Assembly (NCBI GenBank): GCA_021786215.1
Contig: JAJYNT010000228.1
Coordinates: forward strand, 1 to 6,892
DNA: 6,892 nucleotides
Direction: 5' to 3'
Source of the DNA: Chloroflexota bacterium
Lineage (GTDB): Bacteria > Chloroflexota > UBA6077
Shown here: in pieces, positions 1 through 4,699 of the stretch
How positions within the stretch are numbered: position 1 is the first letter of the stretch
Layout of the letters: the number at the start of each line of letters is the position of its first letter
Made by a program: the position numbers and the translations under genes
The notes under the pieces: model-generated
The model's database searches: none
What the model was told of the DNA's origin: nothing
What the model saw: the letters and a program-made list of their open reading frames with translations, nothing else

Positions 1-26
1 TTCGACACAGTGAAGGTGATGGTTAC

Positions 27-97
27 TGTCATGCTGAGCGAAGCGAAGCATCTCCACATTCCGCCGAGGAGATCCTTCGCTATCGCTCAGGATGACA
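27..97. repeat. Imperfect 71-bp palindrome, probably a dispersed repeat
   Basis: The left arm (27-54) begins TGTCATGCTGAGCG and the right arm (69-97) ends CGCTCAGGATGACA. With the right arm reverse-complemented, the arms match at 26 of 28 positions with one 1-nt indel, around a 14-nt centre. From general knowledge, sequences of the type CTGAGCGAAGCGAAGGATCT are scattered in many copies through intergenic DNA of Chloroflexota and other GC-rich bacteria, so this is probably one copy of such a dispersed palindromic repeat. No transposase is visible. Copy number cannot be judged from one window. Confidence 0.7.
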
Positions 98-125
98 CTG
101 GTCAGAACCATTGTGTCGCCGCACT

Positions 126-147
126 ACCAGTCCGCCAAACTGGTTTT
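126..147 (+). terminator. Possible weak hairpin terminator
   Basis: ACCAGT (126-131) pairs with ACTGGT (139-144) around a 7-nt loop, and a run of four T (144-147) overlaps the end of the stem. Only a plus-strand transcript entering from outside the window would be terminated by it. The stem is short (6 bp) and the T run is brief, so this is a weak candidate. Confidence 0.25.
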
Positions 148-155
148 GACACGAG

Positions 156-176
156 GGCGGGGCGCTCTGCCCCGCC
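156..176. repeat. GC-rich hairpin 1 (8-bp stem, 5-nt loop)
   Basis: GGCGGGGC (156-163) is perfectly complementary to GCCCCGCC (169-176), with the loop GCTCT. It lacks a T tract in either direction, so it does not look like a standard intrinsic terminator. It stands 29 bp before a second hairpin of the same dimensions. Confidence 0.6.
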
Positions 177-205
177 GCTCGGTCCACGTCATCCGGATAC
201 CGGGC

Positions 206-226
206 GGCGGCGCACAGGGCGCCGCC
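206..226. repeat. GC-rich hairpin 2 (8-bp stem, 5-nt loop)
   Basis: GGCGGCGC (206-213) is complementary to GCGCCGCC (219-226), with the loop ACAGG. The geometry is identical to that of the hairpin at 156-176, although the stem sequence differs slightly. A shifted pairing (202-209 with 220-227) is also possible. There is no T tract. The motif resembles GC-rich intergenic repeats of the form GGCGGCGCACAGGGCGCCGCC that I recall from metagenomic Chloroflexota contigs; this is memory and was not checked by search. Confidence 0.55.
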
Positions 227-307
227 CTACAGATCAAGACCGCTGTGACAGAGTACTACCACTGTGCGACCATGCCAGCGAATGAGGTTGCCTCGCCGGA
301 CGGGCCC

Positions 308-1471
308 CTACCGGGGAGCGGGCGGCGTTATCCCCGTGTACCGTCCGCCTCTCACCACTCCCACGGCGACCACCCGCTTGTCTGTCTGTCGGGTGCGACC
401 ATCCACATCCGTGACGGTGAAGGCTCCGTTCTCGATTTTGAGGAGCGTCGCGTCGCCGATGCCCCCTACCTGTAGCCTACCCAGCTCCGGCCGCCGTAGG
501 AGCCTGGCGGGGTTTACCGTGACGCAGGGCAGCAGCTGCTCGAATGGAACGCCGAAGGACATGAACTGTGTCATCAACATCGGCAGCCCGAAATAGGGAT
601 CGGCATAGGCGTACCTGGTGAGATCGGTGCTGAGGGTATCGGGGAGTAGACCCTGGTCAACCGCGGCCTGCATCAGCGGGAATGCCATGTGGTTGCGACC
701 CCTGGCGGTGTCCAGGAACACCCCTCGCTCGCGAGCGGCAATGGCCTCGGGGATTATCGGGGCGTCTGGCAGCCACTGGATCCCCGTGATGCCGTGCTTG
801 CGGCTGGTCAGGTAGTGGGAGACCACGTCCCCTGCTCTGAGCATATTGAGGATCTGTCCCAGCGGTTCCCCCGTGTCTCCCACGTGGATCATAACGGGAA
901 GGCCGGCGGCCTCTCCTGCCTCCAGCAGCAGCTTGAGGGTGGGGATCGCCGTGGCGCCGGCCACGTAGCTGCTGAGCCTGCCCTTGAACCCGACGATTGT
1001 GTCCGGGTTCGCCTTCGCCGTGGCCACGGCCTCCTCCACGTTCATGCAGGGGAGGAACATGCACTCTCCGATCCTGGTGTCGGTCTGGCCCAGGGCCGAG
1101 ATGTTCAGCCAGGCGAAGAGCCGCGTTCTGTTAGCCGCCTGGATCGTCTTGAAGACGCCGAAGTTGCCCGTGCCGCAGCTGCCGCCGTCGGCGAGGGTGG
1201 TAGCGCCGCGATCGATTCCCACCAGATCGGGGGTGATGCTTTCGCCGATGCCATCGCAGACGTGGACGTGGTCGTCGATCAGGCCGGGAACCACCATGGC
1301 CCCATCCACCGCCTGCCACTCCGCAGCCAGGGACGGATCGATATGCGGCTCGATGGCGACCACTCTATCCCCTGAGAAAGCGACGTCCAACAGTCCCTTG
1401 ACCCCAGAAGCGGGGTCTATAACCTGGCCTCCGGTCAGCAAGAGGTCGTACTTTCTGTTCTCCTGTGCCAC
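308..1471 (-). CDS. Amidohydrolase/deacetylase family metallohydrolase
   Basis: This is a cytoplasmic TIM-barrel metal-dependent hydrolase of 387 residues, full length for the family. It belongs to the amidohydrolase superfamily branch often annotated as dihydroorotase-like or EF_0837/AHA_3915-type deacetylase, whose members cleave amide or ester (acetyl) bonds. The N-terminal beta-sandwich strand (YDLLLTGGQVIDP, about residues 8-20) is typical. Likely metal ligands are H68 and H70 (DDHVHV), the bridging carboxylated lysine K163 (VGFKGRLSS), H196 (VMIHVGD), H219 (DVVSHYL) and D283 (LSTDL). The segment GATTLADGGSCGTGNF (89-104) is also a family signature. The start is the GTG at 1469-1471, because AAAGGAGG lies 7 nt upstream; the open frame continues to 1831 but is only the shadow of the kinase gene there. 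There is no signal peptide. An oddity is DTARGRNHM (254-262), where I expect D-x-G-H-G-x-x-S. The natural substrate is not known. It is unlikely to be the pyrimidine-pathway dihydroorotase, as no pyrimidine genes are nearby and the motifs fit the deacetylase branch better. Confidence 0.9.
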   Translation of the reverse strand: MAQENRKYDLLLTGGQVIDPASGVKGLLDVAFSGDRVVAIEPHIDPSLAAEWQAVDGAMVVPGLIDDHVHVCDGIGESITPDLVGIDRGATTLADGGSCGTGNFGVFKTIQAANRTRLFAWLNISALGQTDTRIGECMFLPCMNVEEAVATAKANPDTIVGFKGRLSSYVAGATAIPTLKLLLEAGEAAGLPVMIHVGDTGEPLGQILNMLRAGDVVSHYLTSRKHGITGIQWLPDAPIIPEAIAARERGVFLDTARGRNHMAFPLMQAAVDQGLLPDTLSTDLTRYAYADPYFGLPMLMTQFMSFGVPFEQLLPCVTVNPARLLRRPELGRLQVGGIGDATLLKIENGAFTVTDVDGRTRQTDKRVVAVGVVRGGRYTGITPPAPR

Positions 1472-1478
1472 TTGATTG

Positions 1479-1486
1479 CCTCCTTT
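1479..1486 (-). promoter_or_regulatory. Strong ribosome binding site fixing the GTG start
   Basis: Read on the minus strand this is AAAGGAGG, a near-perfect Shine-Dalgarno sequence 7 nt before the GTG codon at 1471-1469. It selects the short reading (387 residues) over the in-frame upstream extension. Confidence 0.85.
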
Positions 1487-1544
1487 GAGGAGCAGCCATC
1501 TTCGCAAGGGAGTGGGATCAGCTACGGTTGCTCGATAGGTCGCC

Positions 1545-1553
1545 AGCATACCA
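1545..1553 (-). promoter_or_regulatory. Candidate extended -10 promoter for the amidohydrolase
   Basis: On the minus strand the sequence reads TGGTATGCT, which matches the TG-n-TATnnT layout of an extended -10 element. No recognisable -35 hexamer lies 17 bp upstream. Transcription would begin near 1538, giving a leader of roughly 65 nt before the GTG start. This is motif inference only. Confidence 0.35.
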
Positions 1554-1635
1554 CATTCGCCTCCGTGGGGCCGACGGCATTCGGCACACCGATTGCGGTG
1601 GAGTATTTGCCATGGAAGGTCGTGACTGGTAAGCT

Positions 1636-1639
1636 GGAG
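1636..1639 (+). promoter_or_regulatory. Ribosome binding site of the kinase gene
   Basis: GGAG lies 7 nt before the GTG at 1647. An in-frame TGA at 1623-1625 excludes a longer protein, and no ATG, GTG or TTG occurs between that stop and 1647. I see no convincing -35/-10 pair for this gene in the divergent gap. Confidence 0.55.
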
Positions 1640-1646
1640 CCTCATC

Positions 1647-4073
1647 GTGAGAGACCGCGACACTCGGCGTCCCGTTGACTGGCTGTGGCGCTGGACGATC
1701 GCGCTTGTGATCGGCCTGATCGTCCTGCACGGCATCCTGTTCGCCCTCTGGGGTGGGGGGCCGGTTATCGAAGTCCTCCCCTGGTTTGCACCGTTGATGG
1801 ACGCCCTGGCCGTGCTGGCTGGCGCCGCCATCGCTTTTCTCGCCTTCGGGCGCTACATGGTGACACGCGAGCCCCCACCCTTCTGGGTAGGCCTCGCTTT
1901 CAGCAGCTTCTCCATCCTCGCCGTCTTCTATCTTCTCTCCTGGCCGGGCCTGGTGGATGACGACTCGGGCATCATTGCTGAGTTGCCCAATACCTCGGCC
2001 TGGCTGCTCGGCCTCAAGTTCACTGCCCTGGGTCTGTTGCTCATCCCGGCAACCCTGGTCCCTTGGCCCAGGGAGCCGCATTCCCGCAATCTGGCATGGT
2101 TGCTCCTGATAGTCGCGGTACCCCTGATGGTTGCTGGACTGATCGGCGGGCTATTGGTGGCCTTCGAGGGGTCCCTGCCACTTCTTCTAAGTGACGGGGC
2201 CTTCACCCCCTCCTACCTGGCCTGGTTCGGCCTCCTCATGGCGCTGTTCGTTGTGGGCACGGTGCTCTCGGCCCACCGATACCGGCAGACCGGCGACACC
2301 CTGCTCGGCTACGTGACCATCGCCCAGTTGGCGATGGTCTTCTTCTTTGTCTCTTCCATCATTGGGGGAGAGCGGTACGATACCTGGTGGTACTGGCGGC
2401 GAGGACTTCTGGTTGGCGGCTTCGCGGTGGTCCTTTTTGGCCTGCTCTCGGACTACGTGGGCCTGTACCGGCAAGAGCGGCAGAAGACCCGCGAGTTGGA
2501 AGCGCTGCAGCGCGTGACGGACCCGGCACTCGCCCGGGAAGGGCTGGACCAGCTCCTCCAGATCCTTCTTGGGCAGATAGTGGACATAATGAGCGCCAAC
2601 GCCGGGGCCATCTTTCTTCTCGACGAGGCGCAGCAGGAGCTGGTGCTCAGAAAGGGGGTAGGGATCCCCGAGGAGCAGGCTGCCGGACTTCGGGTGAAGG
2701 TGGGGGAGGACTTCGCGGGACGGGTGGCTGCCCGAGATGCCGCTTTCTGGGTGCGCGACGCATCCGCCGAACCCCCGATCTGGAACACATACATCAGGGC
2801 GAGGGGTGTGAGGGGAATGATCGGGGCACCCATGAGTGTTGCCGGGAGACTCGTCGGGGTAGTGCAGGTCGATTTTCTCGAGGCCAGGGAGTTCACATCT
2901 CGGGATGAGCGGCTGCTTGAGGTGGTGGCCGAGCGGGCCGCGCTAGCAATCCGCCAGATGATGCTTCTGGAGGATGCGCAGATGGAGCGGAACCGGCTGC
3001 GGGTGCTCATCGACACCGCTCCCGTCGGTATCACCTTCCATCGCGCACCCGATGGCACCCTGGAGCTATTCAACAAGACCGCTGAGGTCATCGTGGGCCG
3101 GCCCATGGCGCCAGAGATAGGCATCGCCGGTATCGTCCCATACTATGAGGTGTTCCGCCCTAACGGTGAGCCCTTACCCACCGAGGAGCTTCCGTCTAGC
3201 CGCGCCCTGCGCGGAGAGACCTGCACCGGCGTGGAACTGCTGATCCGCCAGCCCTCGGGCCGCGAGGTGTATATCCTGGTGAACTCGGCCCCGCTACGCG
3301 ATGCCGACGGGCAGATCACAGGAGCCGTGCTCGCCTTCCAGGACATCACCTTCATCAGAGAGCAGGAGCGGCTGCGGGACGAGTTCATCTCAGCGGCGGC
3401 CCACGAGCTAAAGACCCCAGTCACCACCATCAAGGGCTACGCTCAACTGATGCGCCAGTGGGCGCCGGAGGGGCACGAGCCTCGGGAGGGCAAGGCCATC
3501 AAGACAATCAACGTTCAGTGCGACCGGATCAGCCGCCGGGTGCAGGAGATGCTGGAGGCCGTTCGTTCCCGCGTCACCCCGCCGGAGCTCCACCGGGTAC
3601 GCTTCGACCTGGGCGAGCTCGCCTCGGAGGTGGTCCAGCGGGTCCAAACCACCACCGAACTCCACCGGCTGCTCTTGGAGCGCGAGGCCCCGGCACCGGT
3701 GGACGCCGACCGGGAGCGGGTCGAGGACGTTCTGGTGAGCCTACTGGACAACTCGATGAAGTACTCACCGAAGGGTGGAGAGATCCGGGTGCGGGTGTGG
3801 GTGCAGAATGGGAATGCGTTGGTCTCGGTGAAAGACCAGGGGGTGGGCATCCCCAAGGATCGCCAGCCCCACATCTTCGAGCCCTTCTACGAAGCCGTGC
3901 CCCCCGGGGCCCCCGGCTACAAGGGTGTGGTGGCCCTCAGCCTCTATCTGAGTAAGATCACCGTCGAGCGTCACAATGGCCGCATCTGGTTCGAGAGCGA
4001 GGAGGGCAAGGGATCTACCTTCTACTTCAGTCTGCCGCTGGCTTCGGACGGTGACGATGGCAAGCAAGAATGA
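1647..4073 (+). CDS. Membrane sensor histidine kinase (8 TM, GAF, PAS, HisKA, HATPase)
   Basis: This 808-residue two-component sensor would autophosphorylate on a histidine and pass the phosphate to a receiver, probably the overlapping downstream gene. Eight hydrophobic segments fall at about 17-36, 46-68, 79-99, 118-139, 149-173, 188-208, 219-239 and 251-272. The Arg-rich ends and loops (1-16, 69-74, 141-147, 210-213, 274-282) all fall on the cytoplasmic side, which supports this topology. A GAF domain follows (about 285-440), without cysteine, so it should not bind a bilin covalently. A PAS/PAC domain covers about 448-570. The H-box is AAAHELKTP with the phosphorylated H586. The N-box is LLDNSMKYSP (N702), G1 is KDQGVGIP (729-736), the F-box is IFEPFYEA and G3 is GKGSTF (787-792). 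The G2 box is degenerate: ALSLYLSK (763-770) where G-L-G-L-Y-I-S-K is usual. GTG is the only possible start. The ligand sensed is unknown; I do not recognise the membrane domain as a named family. Confidence 0.93.
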   Translation: MRDRDTRRPVDWLWRWTIALVIGLIVLHGILFALWGGGPVIEVLPWFAPLMDALAVLAGAAIAFLAFGRYMVTREPPPFWVGLAFSSFSILAVFYLLSWPGLVDDDSGIIAELPNTSAWLLGLKFTALGLLLIPATLVPWPREPHSRNLAWLLLIVAVPLMVAGLIGGLLVAFEGSLPLLLSDGAFTPSYLAWFGLLMALFVVGTVLSAHRYRQTGDTLLGYVTIAQLAMVFFFVSSIIGGERYDTWWYWRRGLLVGGFAVVLFGLLSDYVGLYRQERQKTRELEALQRVTDPALAREGLDQLLQILLGQIVDIMSANAGAIFLLDEAQQELVLRKGVGIPEEQAAGLRVKVGEDFAGRVAARDAAFWVRDASAEPPIWNTYIRARGVRGMIGAPMSVAGRLVGVVQVDFLEAREFTSRDERLLEVVAERAALAIRQMMLLEDAQMERNRLRVLIDTAPVGITFHRAPDGTLELFNKTAEVIVGRPMAPEIGIAGIVPYYEVFRPNGEPLPTEELPSSRALRGETCTGVELLIRQPSGREVYILVNSAPLRDADGQITGAVLAFQDITFIREQERLRDEFISAAAHELKTPVTTIKGYAQLMRQWAPEGHEPREGKAIKTINVQCDRISRRVQEMLEAVRSRVTPPELHRVRFDLGELASEVVQRVQTTTELHRLLLEREAPAPVDADRERVEDVLVSLLDNSMKYSPKGGEIRVRVWVQNGNALVSVKDQGVGIPKDRQPHIFEPFYEAVPPGAPGYKGVVALSLYLSKITVERHNGRIWFESEEGKGSTFYFSLPLASDGDDGKQE

Positions 4074-4431
4074 GGCGGTACTGGTCGTAGACGACGATGC
4101 CGAACTGCTCACTATGGTGCAACTGGTCCTTGAGGACGCGGGTTACCGAGTGGTCACCGCGACCGAGGGGCAGGAGGCCCTAGATAGAGTAGCTAAGGAG
4201 ATGCCCGCGTTGATCCTGCTGGACATGAAGATGCCCGGCATGGATGGCTGGGAGTTCGCACGGGAGTTTCACGCAAGATATGGTCATCAGGCTCCCATTG
4301 TGGTGCTGACGGCAGCCGAGGACGCGAGGAAGAGAGCGGAGGAGATAGGAGCGGAGGGCTACCTTGGCAAGCCTTTTGAGATCGACCATCTGCTTAGCAT
4401 CGTGCAGGGCTACATGGGCAAGCGCAGCTGA
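4057..4431 (+). CDS. Single-domain response regulator (REC only)
   Basis: This 124-residue protein is just one receiver domain, the usual length for CheY/Spo0F-like proteins. The acidic Mg-binding pocket is D12/D13 (VVDDDAELL), the phospho-acceptor is D56 in ILLDMKMPGMDGWEF, the switch threonine is T85 (VVLTAAED) and the conserved lysine is K105 in YLGKPF, followed by the usual hydrophobic C-terminal helix. All catalytic residues are present. There is no DNA-binding or enzymatic output domain, so the signal must act by protein contact or move on through a phosphorelay. The gene begins 17 nt inside the end of the kinase gene, in another frame, implying translational coupling and a cognate pair. 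I chose the ATG at 4057 because GGA at 4046-4048 is 8 nt away. A GTG two codons earlier would leave too short a spacer, and the longer frame from 3976 has no family match in its first 27 residues. Confidence 0.93.
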   Translation: MASKNEAVLVVDDDAELLTMVQLVLEDAGYRVVTATEGQEALDRVAKEMPALILLDMKMPGMDGWEFAREFHARYGHQAPIVVLTAAEDARKRAEEIGAEGYLGKPFEIDHLLSIVQGYMGKRS

Positions 4432-4456
4432 GCAACTGCCCTACCTTATGTAGCGT

Positions 4457-4476
4457 AGGCGGCCGGCACGCCTTTC
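4457..4476 (+). terminator. Weak hairpin after the two-component pair
   Basis: AGGCG (4457-4461) pairs with CGCCT (4469-4473) across a 7-nt loop and is followed by TTTC. It lies 26 nt after the response regulator stop, a sensible place for transcription to end. The stem is only 5 bp and the T run is minimal, so it may be inactive or Rho-assisted. Confidence 0.25.
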
Positions 4477-4531
4477 GTACCACCGTCCCCACCTTTGACC
4501 GATGTGACTTGGTCCCACTGTTCAACGCCAT

Positions 4532-4554
4532 GGCTCAGTGACCGCGGTTGAGCC
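4532..4554. promoter_or_regulatory. Inverted repeat GGCTCA-N11-TGAGCC, possible operator
   Basis: GGCTCA (4532-4537) and TGAGCC (4549-4554) are perfect inverted copies separated by 11 nt, giving a 23-bp dyad of a size common for dimeric repressors or activators. Inside it lies a second, off-centre 8-bp palindrome, ACCGCGGT (4541-4548). A further 10-bp perfect palindrome, GCTGATCAGC, occurs at 4569-4578. They sit about 40-90 bp upstream of the -10 element of the protease gene. A role in regulation is inference. An RNA hairpin is an alternative, but no T tract follows. Confidence 0.35.
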
Positions 4555-4616
4555 GATTGCCGAGGTTGGCTGATCAGCGGCCGGCGGGCGTACCTCGCCG
4601 CCATGTTGTGCCCCGG

Positions 4617-4625
4617 TGCTATAAT
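4617..4625 (+). promoter_or_regulatory. Extended -10 promoter of the Lon-like protease gene
   Basis: TGCTATAAT is a perfect TG-n-TATAAT extended -10 element, the form recognised by a housekeeping sigma factor without a strong -35. No good -35 hexamer is seen at the expected 17-bp distance (GCCGCC occupies it). Transcription would start near 4632, leaving a leader of about 68 nt. The element implies that the protease gene is transcribed independently of the kinase/regulator pair. Confidence 0.65.
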
Positions 4626-4687
4626 CTGCAAGCTGGATGGCCTTTGGGGGCTCTTCCCACGGCTGACTGCACCACGCAGAAGAAAGC

Positions 4688-4692
4688 GAGGG
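4688..4692 (+). promoter_or_regulatory. Ribosome binding site of the Lon-like protease gene
   Basis: GAGGG lies 7 nt upstream of the ATG at 4700, supporting that start. The protein sequence also begins to match the family (L-R-x-x-C-D-P, F-E-T-T) within 30 residues of this methionine. Confidence 0.65.
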
Positions 4693-4699
4693 CCTCAGG

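Larger units (their letters stand above)
1..307. other. Gene-free, repeat-rich left flank
   Basis: I see no convincing gene here. The short open frames on the plus strand (10-285 and 92-475) run through palindromic repeats, have low-complexity Arg/Pro/Gly-rich translations and show no domain. The stretch contains four inverted repeats in about 200 bp, listed separately. It lies 3' of the minus-strand amidohydrolase gene, whose stop is at 308-310. Any gene further left lies outside the window. Confidence 0.6.

Noticed and set aside
10..475. Two overlapping short plus-strand frames at the left edge (91 and 127 residues)
   Set aside because: They run through palindromic repeats and into the antisense of the amidohydrolase. 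No ribosome binding site or domain is seen.
689..1375. 228-residue plus-strand open frame
   Set aside because: It is the antisense shadow of the amidohydrolase gene, with no recognisable motif.
1472..1831. N-terminal extension of the amidohydrolase to the ATG at 1831
   Set aside because: The extra 120 residues overlap the kinase gene on the opposite strand, lack any domain, and are made unnecessary by the strong Shine-Dalgarno sequence 7 nt before the GTG at 1471.
2453..3124. 223-residue minus-strand open frame rich in Ser/Arg
   Set aside because: It is the antisense of the GAF/PAS coding part of the kinase. Its low-complexity Ser/Arg composition is typical of a shadow frame.
4432..4699. 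tRNA, small RNA or riboswitch in the gap
   Set aside because: No T-loop (GTTCGANTC), cloverleaf, recognisable aptamer core or terminator followed by a T tract was found. The palindromes are short and fit operator-like sites better.
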